From the NCBI GenBank assembly GCA_937911865.1, contig CALDSK010000026.1, forward strand, positions 16,393 to 80,392: a DNA stretch of 64,000 nt, read 5' to 3'. Below are positions 18,544-28,328 of this stretch, piece after piece (the first letter of the stretch is position 1; every line of letters begins with the position of its first letter). A program made the translations under genes and the position numbers. The notes under the pieces were generated by a model. That model was given only the letters and a program-made list of their open reading frames with translations. It was not told the DNA's origin and made no database searches. This DNA comes from an uncultured Synechococcus sp. GTDB lineage: Bacteria; Cyanobacteriota; Cyanobacteriia; Phormidesmidales; Phormidesmidaceae.

Positions 18544-19068
18544 GTGCTCAAAAAGTTTTTCCTCAAGACTCAGCATCCACTAAAACAGCGCTTACAACAG
18601 GAGCCCTTTTATCGGTTTCAATCGTTTGCAGAGCTACAGCTAGCCGCTAGCTGGGGCATTCGCATTGACGCCAATACCGCCTCGGTAGACGACTGGCTAA
18701 GACTGCCCGGCCTTTCCATCCATCAGGCGCGCACGCTCTACCAGCTAACGCAGCAAGGTCTCTCTTTCAGCTGTATAGAAGATGTGGCCGCGGCGATCGC
18801 ACTTCCGCTCGCTCAAATTCGCCCTTGGGCATCTGTGCTCCAGTTTTGCTACTACGATCGCGAGCAGGCCCTAGAACCGACCCCTGTCAACGCCAATACC
18901 GCCACCGCAGAAGAACTGGCCCATGTGCCCAAGCTTGATATTTTTCTCGGCAGAGCCATCGTTCACTATCGAAAAAATGGTCCCTACAAAGATTTAGCTG
19001 ACCTGCAAGATCGCCTGCGGCTAACCACTGCCATCACCGCCGAATTTCTGCACTACCTAAAGTTCTAA
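18544..19068 (+). CDS. ComEA-like helix-hairpin-helix protein
   Basis: A 174-residue soluble protein with a GTG start 3 bp after the TM2 gene. It has two helix-hairpin-helix regions: IDANTASVDDWLRLPGLSIHQA (about residues 36-60) and VNANTATAEELAHVPKLDIF followed by YRKNGPYKDLADLQDRL in the C-terminal half. These are the hallmarks of the ComEA-type DNA-binding fold (asparagine-threonine-alanine start, gap, then the G(P/L)Y turn). No signal peptide is visible, so it is not an evident periplasmic competence receptor; a role in DNA binding or in complex assembly is possible. It is convergent with lepB. Confidence 0.75.
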   Translation: MLKKFFLKTQHPLKQRLQQEPFYRFQSFAELQLAASWGIRIDANTASVDDWLRLPGLSIHQARTLYQLTQQGLSFSCIEDVAAAIALPLAQIRPWASVLQFCYYDREQALEPTPVNANTATAEELAHVPKLDIFLGRAIVHYRKNGPYKDLADLQDRLRLTTAITAEFLHYLKF

Positions 19069-19089
19069 CGAATCCTTTTTTACGAGGTG

Positions 19090-19719
19090 CTACACGCTCA
19101 CTGTGCCCATTTTATCCAGTGGCCAAAAGCGCAGTGCGGCTCTCCCAATCACGTTTTCAATCGGCAAAAAGCCCCACACGTGAGAGTCATTACTGTCGTT
19201 GCGGTTGTCACCCATCACAAACAGCTGTCCGGCAGGGACGCTCACCAATGGCATCTCATACTGCGGTTCTTCTAGAATATAGCTTTCGGCGAGCGGTGCG
19301 CCGTCCACATAAACCCGGCCTTCAGTAACTTGCACCTGTTGCCCCGGTAAACCAATCACTCGCTTAATAAAGGCCTGGCTAGCTCGGTAGCCATACTCCT
19401 GTAGCTGCGGCGGCGGTTCAAAAACAACAATGTCACCGCGATTGGGTGGATGTAGGTAATAAGAGACTTTTTCGACTAGCAGGCGATCGCCTACCGCCAG
19501 GGTCGGCACCATAGAAGGCGAAGGAATAAAGCGCGGTTCAGCAATAAAAAAGCGAACAAAGATAGCGATGGTAAGCGCGATCGCCACCAGCTTAATATTT
19601 TCCACAGCTGTCTGACGCCATCCCGATTTCGTCTCGTCTGATGACTGAGCAGCAGGCGAGTTGTCAGACGTCTTAGACGCTATAACGCGCTTAGATTCGG
19701 CCTCTTTTTGGTCCGCCAT
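19090..19719 (-). CDS. lepB: Signal peptidase I
   Basis: A 209-residue membrane peptidase of family S26. The catalytic Ser lies in FIPSPSMVPTL (about residue 72) and the catalytic Lys in AFIKRVIGLPGQ. FVMGDNRNDSNDSHVWGFLP and the preceding RGDIVVF box complete boxes B to E. One transmembrane segment (LVAIALTIAIFVRFFIA) precedes the catalytic domain, which faces the periplasm or lumen. The first 35 residues are a polar low-complexity tail. It removes signal peptides from Sec/Tat precursors. It lies 65 bp downstream of queG on the same strand. Confidence 0.95.
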   Translation of the reverse strand: MADQKEAESKRVIASKTSDNSPAAQSSDETKSGWRQTAVENIKLVAIALTIAIFVRFFIAEPRFIPSPSMVPTLAVGDRLLVEKVSYYLHPPNRGDIVVFEPPPQLQEYGYRASQAFIKRVIGLPGQQVQVTEGRVYVDGAPLAESYILEEPQYEMPLVSVPAGQLFVMGDNRNDSNDSHVWGFLPIENVIGRAALRFWPLDKMGTVSV

Positions 19720-19784
19720 ATAGTCTAGAACTTAACAATCGGTTAGCAATCGGCTCAACCAGTGTATGGGAAAAGGGCAGCTTT

Positions 19785-20813
19785 CTAGGTCTTGCCTGGA
19801 TTTTCATCCGAAGGTTGAGCATCCGGTAGTTGAGCATCCAACGCTGCCTGCGCATTTCGCCTGAGCATTTCAGGCTTAATTCTTCTGAGCGCAGACGCTG
19901 GGAACCGCTGGTTCCAATCAGCTTCAGTCATCTCCGCGAGTTCTAACAGCGTAGGATTCACGTTGCCCGGATAGGGCTCAAAGCCAGGTTCATCGGTCGT
20001 TGTCGCAAATCGCTGATTCCAGGGGCAAACATCCTGGCAAATGTCGCAGCCAGCCACCCAGTTTTGTAGGTTTGCAGCGATCGCATCAGGCAGTCTCTCA
20101 GCCCGGTTCTCAATCGTGTGATAGGCAATGCAGCGATTCGCATCCACTACACCTGGCGCTCGAATGGCCGCTGTCGGGCAAGCGTCCAAACAGCTTGTGC
20201 AGCTACCGCAGTGAGCGGTATGAGGTAAATCGGGCTGTAGCACCGCCGTCGTAATTATTTCGCCTAAGAAAACCCACGAACCGTACTGCCGGGTGATGAC
20301 ATTGCCGTTCTTAGCATTCCAACCAATGCCTGCCTGCTGGGCCCAAAATTTATCTTGAACCGGCCCTGTATCTGCGTAGAGCCGAGCGGATATCTCGCCG
20401 CCTTCTGCCGAGTCTTCTACCGCATGAGACCTCAGCCAGAACGTGAGCTGCTTCAGCTTTTTATTCAAAATGCGGTGATAGTCACGCCCCCAGCCATAGC
20501 GAGAAATCTTTGCATACTGCTTCCCTTCTGGCCTGACATGGTCTGTGTAATAATTCAGCGCAACACAAATCATTGAGCGAGCACCCGGCAACACCTGCCG
20601 TACGTCCTGCCGCCGCGGGCTCTCCATCCAGGCCATGTCAGCGTGAAACCCCTGAGCCAACCAGGCCTGTAATTTTGTCTGATTCGTACGCTCCGCCTCA
20701 GACATCTCAGGTGGAATAGCAGCAATCCCTACCCGATGAAAACCGAGGGTGATCGCCTGCTTTTTCACAGCATCGGCATCCAGCTCATTATCGGATTCAC
20801 GTCTCAACGTCAT
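19785..20813 (-). CDS. queG: Epoxyqueuosine reductase
   Basis: A 342-residue cobalamin and Fe-S enzyme that reduces epoxyqueuosine to queuosine in tRNA. It has the DUF1730 N-terminal half (ALGFH-type opening, RSMICVALNYYTD, SRYGWGRDYH), then ARLYADTGPVQDKFWAQQAG with GIGWNAKNGNVI. Two 4Fe-4S motifs follow: CGSCTSCLDACPTAAI and CDICQDVCPWNQRF. Length is normal for the family. Its ATG is 1 bp after the stop of the GNAT gene, so the two are cotranscribed. Confidence 0.95.
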   Translation of the reverse strand: MTLRRESDNELDADAVKKQAITLGFHRVGIAAIPPEMSEAERTNQTKLQAWLAQGFHADMAWMESPRRQDVRQVLPGARSMICVALNYYTDHVRPEGKQYAKISRYGWGRDYHRILNKKLKQLTFWLRSHAVEDSAEGGEISARLYADTGPVQDKFWAQQAGIGWNAKNGNVITRQYGSWVFLGEIITTAVLQPDLPHTAHCGSCTSCLDACPTAAIRAPGVVDANRCIAYHTIENRAERLPDAIAANLQNWVAGCDICQDVCPWNQRFATTTDEPGFEPYPGNVNPTLLELAEMTEADWNQRFPASALRRIKPEMLRRNAQAALDAQLPDAQPSDENPGKT

Positions 20814-20814
20814 C

Positions 20815-21408
20815 CTATTGCACCGCCCCTGTAGAATCGACAGGCAGCGCAGATGGGCGCGCCATCACCACCCGGTGCTTCTGCGCAAACCCGTAGCGAG
20901 CCTCATGCTGCACAATCGCCCTGAGTTCTGGCGACCAGTGCTTAGCCTGTAACAGCTCAAACACTGACCGCTGATAAAAAGGAATATTCCACGGCACATA
21001 GCGAAACGTGGTCAGCGTCACCCACTCGGCCCCTCTTGCTTTCGCCCCCTGACAGCAAGCCGCGATTAGCGCCCTGCCCACGCCCTGACGGCCATGATCG
21101 GGATGCACGCTCAGCTCCACAATAAAGCAGCTTTCTGGCAAAAACTTAGCCACAATAAACCCCACTGGCAGCAGCGCAGACTGAGCAGTCGAACGGTCTG
21201 TAACAGCATTCATAGGTACCGCCACCCATAGCCGACGCTCTGCCTGCGCGCGTCGTAAAAACGATCTCGGCGTTAGACCTTCCAGCAGCTCAGCTGAAAT
21301 TTCTAGCTGCGATAGATAGGGCAAAAACCGCTGAGCCGCTGCCCGCTCGACCTCAGGCAAGCCTTCAATGTCGGTCTCTTTCGCTAGCCGAACCGTATAG
21401 CCAAACAC
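20815..21408 (-). CDS. GNAT family N-acetyltransferase
   Basis: A 197-residue protein with the GNAT fold. The central acetyl-CoA motif A is FIVELSVHPDHGRQGVGRAL (V/L-x-P-x-x-x-x-Q-G-x-G), then LIAACCQGAKARGAEWVTL and FRYVPWNIPFYQRSVF as motif B. The N-terminal RLAKETDIEGLPEVERAA is the usual first strand and helix. It lies immediately upstream of queG (1 bp). The acceptor substrate is unknown. Confidence 0.88.
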   Translation of the reverse strand: MFGYTVRLAKETDIEGLPEVERAAAQRFLPYLSQLEISAELLEGLTPRSFLRRAQAERRLWVAVPMNAVTDRSTAQSALLPVGFIVAKFLPESCFIVELSVHPDHGRQGVGRALIAACCQGAKARGAEWVTLTTFRYVPWNIPFYQRSVFELLQAKHWSPELRAIVQHEARYGFAQKHRVVMARPSALPVDSTGAVQ

Positions 21409-21497
21409 CTACGACACCTGAATCAATGCACAGGTTTCATCATAGGCAACCACCACAGAAACGGATAGTGCTTGCACCCGTGAATAGTAGACAGGCG

Positions 21498-23075
21498 TTA
21501 CGAAAAATTAGACGACTGAGCCGACAGTACTTCAGCCAGCGCAAGATCTAAGCTCTGCGCTAACCGCAGCGGATCGACCCCCAACACGGTTCGTGTCTGG
21601 CTAGCATACAGTGCCGCCTGAGAATGCCACCACACGGCGCTGGCAACAGGACCTGCAAAGTCATCACTATCCCCCGTTCGAGCATGAGTCGCCAATAGGC
21701 CGCCCATCAAACCCGTCAGCACGTCGCCACTCCCGCCTCTGGCAAGTGCAGGCGTACTTTGAGGATTAAACCAGAGATTTTGACCTGAAGCGACGACACT
21801 CTTTGGGCCTTTTAATAGGACGATCGCATCGCTTGCCTGCGCGGCGTGAGCTGCGATCGCACCCGGTAAAGTCTGCAAGGACGGTTGAGCATAAATCTCA
21901 GGAAAAAGACGCTTAAATTCTCCGACATGAGGCGTCAGAACAGTCGCAGCAGTCCTGGTTTGCAGTCGCCCAATAGCCCCCCTTTTTGCCAGCAAGTTAA
22001 GGCCGTCCGCATCTAGCAGCAGCGGGCAGTCAGTAGCCAACACCGTATCTAACAGGTCAGGAACGGTTGGGGTCAAACCAGGTCCAAGCGCGATCGCATC
22101 GTATTTAGCCAGATCTAAACTGTCAGGCAGAGCGGCGATCGCACTCGCCTCAGTCTCTTCGCAGCCGACCAGCAAAGCACTGGGTAGCTGAGGCAACAGT
22201 GCCAGCCGGATAGAGTCAGGCACGGCCAGGGTTAACATACCAACGCCACTCGCGATCGCACCTAACCCTGCTAGCAAAGCCGCCCCTGCATACTGACGAG
22301 ACCCTGCAATCAGCAGCAAATGCCCTGCCGTATATTTATGGGCTGTCACCGAACGATTCAGCGGTAGACAGCCCAGCATTTGGTGAGGCGTCATTCGTTG
22401 AACCGCTGGGCTTTCACCCAAAACAGCCGCAATATCATCTATTGGAATATCAAAATCAATTAGGTCACATTGACTGATGTGGGCGATCGCAGCGTCCTGA
22501 ACAAACGCCCGCTTCCACAGCCCTAAACAAGCGGTATAGCTCGCCTCTATCGCTACGCCCATCACGCGTCCCGTATCGGTATGTATACCCGAGGGCAAAT
22601 CGATACTAAAAACAGGCGCAGACAGTCGATTAATCGTCTCAATATCATCTGCGCGCGCGCCTTCAATCGGTCGCGTCAGGCCAAAGCCAAACCAGCCGTC
22701 AATCACGGCGTCGCAATCGGCTAACGCTTGCACCGTTTCTACAAACGAAATGCCTAGATGCCGAGCATAGCTAGCATGCTGAGCCGTCAACGACTTGCAG
22801 CGATCGAAAGGCTGATAGACAGTAACCGCAAACCCCAGATGATGTAACTCTCTCGCCATTACCAACGCATCGCCGCCATTGTGACCAGGCCCGGCTAGCA
22901 CCGCAATCCGGCCACGCTTATCCTTTCCGTAGCGCTCAACAAACCAGTGAGCGAGCTTGTGAGAAACCTTCTCCATCAGCGCTGCCACCGGCATTCCAGC
23001 GTCGAACAGGTTCCCCTCTATCTGCTGCATTTGTTCAGCAGTTACCAGGTAAGGCTCAATGACAGGTCTAGTCAT
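21498..23075 (-). CDS. nnr: Bifunctional NAD(P)H-hydrate epimerase/dehydratase
   Basis: A 525-residue fusion of the YjeF N-domain (epimerase, residues 1-220) and the YjeF C-domain (ADP-dependent dehydratase, about 240-510). Evidence: VLAGPGHNGGDALVMARELH and VIDGWFGFGLTRP in the first half; HKYTAGHLLLIAGS, AIALGPGLTPT, LLLDADGLNLLA, VLTPHVGEFKRLFP and ARGGSGDVLTGLMGGLLA in the second. It repairs damaged NAD(P)H hydrates. The fusion and length are normal in bacteria. A 24-bp gap separates it from the upstream secreted protein gene. Confidence 0.95.
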   Translation of the reverse strand: MTRPVIEPYLVTAEQMQQIEGNLFDAGMPVAALMEKVSHKLAHWFVERYGKDKRGRIAVLAGPGHNGGDALVMARELHHLGFAVTVYQPFDRCKSLTAQHASYARHLGISFVETVQALADCDAVIDGWFGFGLTRPIEGARADDIETINRLSAPVFSIDLPSGIHTDTGRVMGVAIEASYTACLGLWKRAFVQDAAIAHISQCDLIDFDIPIDDIAAVLGESPAVQRMTPHQMLGCLPLNRSVTAHKYTAGHLLLIAGSRQYAGAALLAGLGAIASGVGMLTLAVPDSIRLALLPQLPSALLVGCEETEASAIAALPDSLDLAKYDAIALGPGLTPTVPDLLDTVLATDCPLLLDADGLNLLAKRGAIGRLQTRTAATVLTPHVGEFKRLFPEIYAQPSLQTLPGAIAAHAAQASDAIVLLKGPKSVVASGQNLWFNPQSTPALARGGSGDVLTGLMGGLLATHARTGDSDDFAGPVASAVWWHSQAALYASQTRTVLGVDPLRLAQSLDLALAEVLSAQSSNFS

Positions 23076-23099
23076 AGGAAAATAGGTGAGTGGCGAGCG

Positions 23100-23819
23100 T
23101 TAGAACTGGATTTGGCTAATGTGAATCATGCCTGGCGAACCGCAGGCGTCTGTGTTGTACCAGTCACCCAAGCGCCCATAAATATTGATATACACTCTCG
23201 TATCAATAGAGCAAATAATGCGCCCATTCGGCGAGGCCCGCACATTTGAAGAGGGATCGTAAACGAATGCCTGTTGGGGAGCAGCAGGATTCTCATTTAA
23301 GGCAGGCTGATTTAAGGCAGACTGAGCAGATTCGTAGGGCTCCACAGCGATAGGAACGGAAGGGTCTACATCAATAAACGGCGGCTCTACAACAGGCTCT
23401 ACAACGTCAGAGGGCGGCGCTTCTGGCAGGGGGTTGTCGGCTGGTAGCACTGATGAAGCCGGTGACGCTAAGGCGGGTCGCTGTGCAATTGACCGGTCTG
23501 AGACTAGATAGCCACAGACAATCCGCACCATATCTCGGGTCGCCTGGGACTGCGCGTAATGAACGGTACCATCGCTCAAGGTCGTCCAAGCACCGACACC
23601 CACACAATGTGCCTGGCTAGCAATTCGCTCTTCTCCTAGCAGATAATCGAACTCAGCATCGCCATCGCCAACACTCGCAATTGAATTCAGGTCTACTATC
23701 AGCTGCTGACCGTTCTCTGCTTGGCCAGCGTAGTAGAAACTTGTTTGCGCAACGGCTGCTGACCCAAATGTTGAAAGGCCCATAGTGAGCGCAACCATAC
23801 CCAAGATAGATTTCATCAT
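23100..23819 (-). CDS. Secreted protein with C-terminal SH3-like domain
   Basis: A 239-residue exported protein. A Sec signal (MKSILGMVALTMGLSTFGSAAVAQT, shortened here) ends near residue 25 at AVAQ. A first domain (YAGQAENGQQLIVDLNSI... with a Cys pair CVGVG and IVCGYL) is followed by a Pro/Glu/Val-rich linker. A bacterial SH3-like end has VYDPSSNVRASPNGRIICS, then WYNTDACGSPGMIHISQIQF. Such SH3b domains often bind cell wall. Cognate function unknown. It is transcribed towards nnr with a 24-bp gap. Confidence 0.7.
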   Translation of the reverse strand: MMKSILGMVALTMGLSTFGSAAVAQTSFYYAGQAENGQQLIVDLNSIASVGDGDAEFDYLLGEERIASQAHCVGVGAWTTLSDGTVHYAQSQATRDMVRIVCGYLVSDRSIAQRPALASPASSVLPADNPLPEAPPSDVVEPVVEPPFIDVDPSVPIAVEPYESAQSALNQPALNENPAAPQQAFVYDPSSNVRASPNGRIICSIDTRVYINIYGRLGDWYNTDACGSPGMIHISQIQF

Positions 23820-23992
23820 CAGAGCATTCCGTAGATGGCTTAGGGTAAGAGGATAAGCGATCTAGGAAGATCAAGACCTTGAAGAAATGTAGCGTTCAAA
23901 AATCAGGCACGGTTCGGTCTTCCTTGCCGCGCAAGGTCTAACATCGTAAAAGCGCAGCTTCAAACAGCACAGATCACAGCGAAGTTTTCCCT

Positions 23993-25459
23993 ATGCTTCT
24001 CACCATTGCAACCACTCACCAGCCAGCGACAGAATTAGGCTATCTTCTCCACAAGCATCCAGAGCGCTGTCAAACGTTTCCAATGGGGTTTGGAGAAGCG
24101 CATGTGTTCTATCCAGAAGCAAGCCACGAAAGATGTGCTGCCACCCTGCTGCTAGACGTTGATTCGGTTGGCCTGGTCAGAGGCAAATCTTCTCATCGGT
24201 CTAGAGGAAGAACCCACGAGAGAACCTTTGATCAGTACGTTAATGACCGGCCTTACGTCGCCTCTTCCTTTTTGAGCGTGACGCTTGCCAAAGTGTTTGG
24301 CACAGCGCTTTCAGGTCGCTGTAAAAGCCACCCTGAACTGGCGAATACAGCCATTCCGCTGGAAGTTTCTATTCCAGTTTTGCCTTGCAGAGGTGGGGAA
24401 GATTTTTTGCGATCGCTCTTCGAACCTCTAGGCTACAGCGTCACTAGCCAAACCAGCCCGCTAGACGACACCTTCCCAGACTGGGGCAATAGCCAATACC
24501 TCAACATCACCCTCAGCAACACCATTCGCCTATCTGAGCTGCTCAGCCATCTGTACGTTCTCATCCCCGTCTTAGATGAAGACAAACACTACTGGTTTGG
24601 AGAAGACGAGATTGAAAAGCTACTGCGACACGGAGAAGGCTGGTTAAAAGCCCATCCGGCCCGCGAGCCAATTACCCGGCGCTATTTGAAACGCAAGCGC
24701 GAGATGGCAGAAACCGCCCTCGCACAGCTGATGGAAGGTGAAGACCCGGACGCAGCCGCTGAAGCCGCCGCTGAAGGCTGGCAAAAGCTAGCCGCCAAGA
24801 AACCTGTGAGCTTAAATCAGCAGCGAATGGCGCTAGTTGCTGATGTCTTAGTGCAAGCAGGAGCAAAGCGAGTCATTGACTTGGGCTGCGGGGAAGGCAG
24901 TTTGATCAAAGAGCTGTTGCAAAACCGTTCGTTTGAAAAAATCACGGGAATGGATGTCTCTTACCGAGAACTAGAGAAAGCGAAGAGACGATTGAAGTAC
25001 GAGCTGGGCCCGATGCAACAGCAGCACCGAGTAGACCTGATACAAGGGTCGCTAATCTACAAAGACGACCGGCTAAGAGGCTACGACGCAGCAACGGTCA
25101 TTGAAGTGATTGAGCATATGGATCTAGATAGGCTGGCCGCCTTTGAACGTGTACTGTTTGAGTTCGCGCAGCCACCCGTCGTGATAGTAACCACACCGAA
25201 TGCAGAGTTTAACATCTGCTTTCCCGCATTGCAGCCCGGCAGCTTACGTCATCAGGATCACCGATTTGAGTGGAGCCGGCAGGCGTTTCAAGACTGGGCG
25301 AAGGGCGTGTGCGATCGCACAGGTTATACCGTCACCTTTCAAGGCATCGGCTACAATCATCCAGACTTCGGTACACCCACGCAGCTAGGTCTGTTCAAAA
25401 AAGCAACCGCTCATACGCAAAACAAACCGTCAGAGACCGTACAAAAGAGAGACTTCTAA
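23993..25459 (+). CDS. hen1: 3'-terminal RNA ribose 2'-O-methyltransferase Hen1
   Basis: A 488-residue protein of the bacterial RNA repair system. The N-terminal half is the Hen1 N-terminal domain that works with Pnkp (opening MLLTIATTHQPATELGYLLH, then FPMGFGEAHVFYPEAS). The C-terminal half is the methyltransferase: RVIDLGCGEGSLIKELL (SAM-binding, about residue 295) and VIEVIEHMDLDRL with the EVIEH metal-site residues, then VIVTTPNAEFN. It marks repaired RNA 3' ends (usually tRNA cut by ribotoxins) with a 2'-O-methyl group. Pnkp begins 17 bp after its stop, so it is one operon. Confidence 0.93.
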   Translation: MLLTIATTHQPATELGYLLHKHPERCQTFPMGFGEAHVFYPEASHERCAATLLLDVDSVGLVRGKSSHRSRGRTHERTFDQYVNDRPYVASSFLSVTLAKVFGTALSGRCKSHPELANTAIPLEVSIPVLPCRGGEDFLRSLFEPLGYSVTSQTSPLDDTFPDWGNSQYLNITLSNTIRLSELLSHLYVLIPVLDEDKHYWFGEDEIEKLLRHGEGWLKAHPAREPITRRYLKRKREMAETALAQLMEGEDPDAAAEAAAEGWQKLAAKKPVSLNQQRMALVADVLVQAGAKRVIDLGCGEGSLIKELLQNRSFEKITGMDVSYRELEKAKRRLKYELGPMQQQHRVDLIQGSLIYKDDRLRGYDAATVIEVIEHMDLDRLAAFERVLFEFAQPPVVIVTTPNAEFNICFPALQPGSLRHQDHRFEWSRQAFQDWAKGVCDRTGYTVTFQGIGYNHPDFGTPTQLGLFKKATAHTQNKPSETVQKRDF

Positions 25460-25476
25460 CAACAAACTTCCAAACT

Positions 25477-28077
25477 ATGAAAATCACATTCCCAGAACTC
25501 TCTCTTGTACTGATGATAGGCGCATCCGGATCCGGCAAATCCACCTTCGCCCATCAGCACTTTCTAGAAACGGAAGTTCTCTCTTCCGACTTTTTTAGAG
25601 GCATGGTCTCTAACGATGAGAGCGATCAGTCAGCGACTAAAGATGCCTTCGAAATATTGCACTACGTTTTAGAAAAGCGCTTGGCCGCTGGCAGACTGAC
25701 AGTAATTGACGCCACAAACGTGCAAAAAGAAGCCCGGCGACCTCTCATAGACCTGGCCAAAAAGTATCATTTTTTCGTCGCTGCGATCGCCCTCAACCTT
25801 CCAGAGTCGCTCTGCCACGAACGCAATCAGCAGCGCCCCAACCGGCAGTTTGGCCCTCACGTTGTGCGCAACCATGTGCGCGGACTGAAGCGATCGCTCA
25901 AAAACCTAAAGCGAGAAGGCATTCGCTACAGCTACACGCTCAACAGCCTAGAAGAGATAAAAGCGGCTACCGTAGAGCGCCAGCCCCTGTGGAATAACCG
26001 TAAGCAAGACCACGGCCCCTTCGACATCATCGGCGACGTTCACGGCTGCTGCGACGAACTAGAACAGCTGCTGCGATCGCTTGGATACGAACAACAGCCA
26101 GCCCAAGGCAGTCCAGACAGCTTTTGGCATGCTCCCTTCTACAGCCATCCCGAAGGCAGAAGAGCCCTATTTTTAGGAGACTTAATCGACCGTGGCCCTC
26201 GCATCCTCGACACCCTAAAGCTAGTGCACAACATGATGGCAGCAGGGTCTGCCGAGTGCATTTTGGGCAACCACGAAAACAAACTCATGCGCAAGCTCAA
26301 CGGGCGAAACGTCAAAATCTCCTACGGCCTAGCGCAGACGCTTGCTGAGATAGAGGCCATCGACGCCGACAGACGAGAGCAAGACTCACAAGCGATCAAC
26401 GCTTTCCTTAGATCTTTAATCAGTCACTATGTCTTTGATGAGGGCAAGTTAGTCGTTGCCCACGCAGGCCTAAGAGAAGACTTGCAAGGTCGAGGATCTA
26501 ACTATGTCAGAGACTTCGCTCTCTACGGTGAAACCACTGGTGAGACGGATGAATTTGGACGCAGGGTTCGCTATAACTGGGCCGCAGACTACCGAGGGAA
26601 AGCGGTGGTCGTCTATGGCCATACCCCCGTACAAGAACCAGCCTGGCTGAACAACACTATCGACATTGATACAGGCTGTGTGTACGGCGGGCGGCTCACA
26701 GCGCTCCGCTACCCAGAAAAAGAAACCGTTAGCGTAAAAGCGCTCAAGGTATACAGAGAGCCTTCAAAACCACTAAGCACTCCAGAAGAGAAAGATGAGC
26801 TGAGCGCCCAGCAGATAAACGATGACGTGCTTGATATTTCAGACGTGCTCGGTAAAAGAATAATTAACACCCGGCTGTATAAAAAGATTACGATTCGAGA
26901 GGAAAATGCGATCGCCGCGCTCGAAGTCATGAGCCGATTTGCGGCCAACCCCAAGTGGCTAATTTACCTTCCGCCCACCATGTCACCGGTCGCTACCTCC
27001 AAGCTCCCTGGACTGCTAGAGCATCCTGCCGAGGCCTTTGACTATTACCGCCAGCAAAAGATTAAAACCGTCATCTGCGAAGAAAAGCACATGGGCTCAC
27101 GGGTCGTCGTCATCGTCTGTAAAGACGAGGCAGCGGCCAAACGACGCTTCGCGGTAGAAGGCGAAGGCATTGGCATTTGCTACACCCGAACCGGACGCCG
27201 CTTCTTTAGCGATCGCTCATTAGAAACTGAACTCTTGAAGCGAGTCAATACCGCGTTAGAAGCCGCTAATTTCTGGCAGACCTTTGAAACCGACTGGGTC
27301 TGCCTAGACTGTGAACTGATGCCTTGGTCAGCCAAAGCGCAGGGCCTGCTAAAAGAACAGTATGCGCCAGTCGGCGTCGCGGCAACGCAGGGCCTTAGCG
27401 CAGCTGTTGATAGTCTACAAAAAGCTGTCGCTAGAACAGCAGAAAAAGGCACTGCCGCTGAGACACTTTTGCAGCAATATCAACAGCGCTCAGTACTCGC
27501 GCAAAAGTACACAGACGCCTACCGTCAGTACTGCTGGCCTGTTACCACTCTGAGCGACCTCAAGCTTGCACCTTTTCACATTTTGGCCACCGAAGGCAAA
27601 GTACATATCGACCAAACCCATCAGTGGCACCTGCAACAGATTGCAAAAGTCGCGAAGGCCGATCCTGAGATTCTGTTGGCAACTCAACACAAAGTTGTCG
27701 AGGTAGAAGACGAAGCTAGCTGCCTGACTGGCATTCAATGGTGGGAATCACTCACCGCCGCTGGTGGCGAAGGCATGGTGGTTAAATCAATAGACTTTCT
27801 TCGGCAGACGAAGCGAGGCCCGATTCAGCCTGCGGTAAAGTGCCGAGGGGCAGAGTACCTACGCATTATCTATGGACCAGAATATACCCTGCCAGAGAAC
27901 TTAGATAGGTTGAAGAAAAGAGGATTGAGTCGGAAGCGATCGCTCGCCCTTCGAGAATTCTCTTTAGGCATAGAATCGCTAGAACGGTTCGTAGCCAAAG
28001 CACCACTAAGACAGGTTCACGAATGCGTTTTTGGCGTTTTAGCACTGGAAAGTGAGCCGGTAGATCCACGACTGTAA
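25477..28077 (+). CDS. pnkp: Polynucleotide kinase-phosphatase-ligase Pnkp
   Basis: An 866-residue three-domain RNA repair enzyme. I use the ATG at 25477, because an upstream in-frame extension would overlap hen1 and is not family-like. The kinase domain has the P-loop GASGSGKST at residues 15-23. The phosphatase has FDIIGDVHGCCDELEQLL near 182-200, then FLGDLIDRGPRIL and ILGNHENKL of the calcineurin fold. The ligase has the nucleotidyl-acceptor Lys in EEKHMGSRVVVIV near 537. Size and domain order match known Pnkp (about 870 residues). It heals and seals broken RNA together with Hen1. Confidence 0.94.
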   Translation: MKITFPELSLVLMIGASGSGKSTFAHQHFLETEVLSSDFFRGMVSNDESDQSATKDAFEILHYVLEKRLAAGRLTVIDATNVQKEARRPLIDLAKKYHFFVAAIALNLPESLCHERNQQRPNRQFGPHVVRNHVRGLKRSLKNLKREGIRYSYTLNSLEEIKAATVERQPLWNNRKQDHGPFDIIGDVHGCCDELEQLLRSLGYEQQPAQGSPDSFWHAPFYSHPEGRRALFLGDLIDRGPRILDTLKLVHNMMAAGSAECILGNHENKLMRKLNGRNVKISYGLAQTLAEIEAIDADRREQDSQAINAFLRSLISHYVFDEGKLVVAHAGLREDLQGRGSNYVRDFALYGETTGETDEFGRRVRYNWAADYRGKAVVVYGHTPVQEPAWLNNTIDIDTGCVYGGRLTALRYPEKETVSVKALKVYREPSKPLSTPEEKDELSAQQINDDVLDISDVLGKRIINTRLYKKITIREENAIAALEVMSRFAANPKWLIYLPPTMSPVATSKLPGLLEHPAEAFDYYRQQKIKTVICEEKHMGSRVVVIVCKDEAAAKRRFAVEGEGIGICYTRTGRRFFSDRSLETELLKRVNTALEAANFWQTFETDWVCLDCELMPWSAKAQGLLKEQYAPVGVAATQGLSAAVDSLQKAVARTAEKGTAAETLLQQYQQRSVLAQKYTDAYRQYCWPVTTLSDLKLAPFHILATEGKVHIDQTHQWHLQQIAKVAKADPEILLATQHKVVEVEDEASCLTGIQWWESLTAAGGEGMVVKSIDFLRQTKRGPIQPAVKCRGAEYLRIIYGPEYTLPENLDRLKKRGLSRKRSLALREFSLGIESLERFVAKAPLRQVHECVFGVLALESEPVDPRL

Positions 28078-28111
28078 ATCTGAGCGGATCGCAGATTATA
28101 GACGCAGTCAC

Positions 28112-28294
28112 TTGTACTACACTCATGAAATCCGAAGAGGAGTTCCTTACAAGTTGCTTCTAGTAGCTACCGGTAATATCAACAACAAACAGCTTGTGCA
28201 GCTATTTCAAACCAACATACATCAGTTAGTAGAAACATTCGAAACCTACAGCTACATCGAATTAGGCTCTTCAGAAATGATCATTCATCAGTAG
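28112..28294 (+). pseudogene. Possible remnant of a DUF5615 (PIN-like) protein
   Basis: A frame of about 60 codons without a good start (TTG at 28112) whose conceptual sequence PYKLLLVATGNINNKQLVQLF, then SYIELGSSEMIIHQ, resembles the C-terminus of DUF5615 PIN-like toxins found in cyanobacterial toxin-antitoxin pairs. The N-terminal catalytic acidic residues are missing, so it would be a decayed remnant. I saw no antitoxin frame nearby. The recognition rests on memory of the C-terminal pattern only. Confidence 0.4.
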
Positions 28295-28328
28295 TATTTA
28301 TTGAACATAGCGTTCCGAAATGCACAGT

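Noticed and set aside
24672..24866. Minus-strand open frame inside hen1
   Set aside because: Shadow of the hen1 frame; no independent domain or signal.
25270..25476. 69-codon upstream extension of Pnkp
   Set aside because: It overlaps hen1 in another frame and the Pnkp family begins at MKITFPELSLVLMIG, at 25477.
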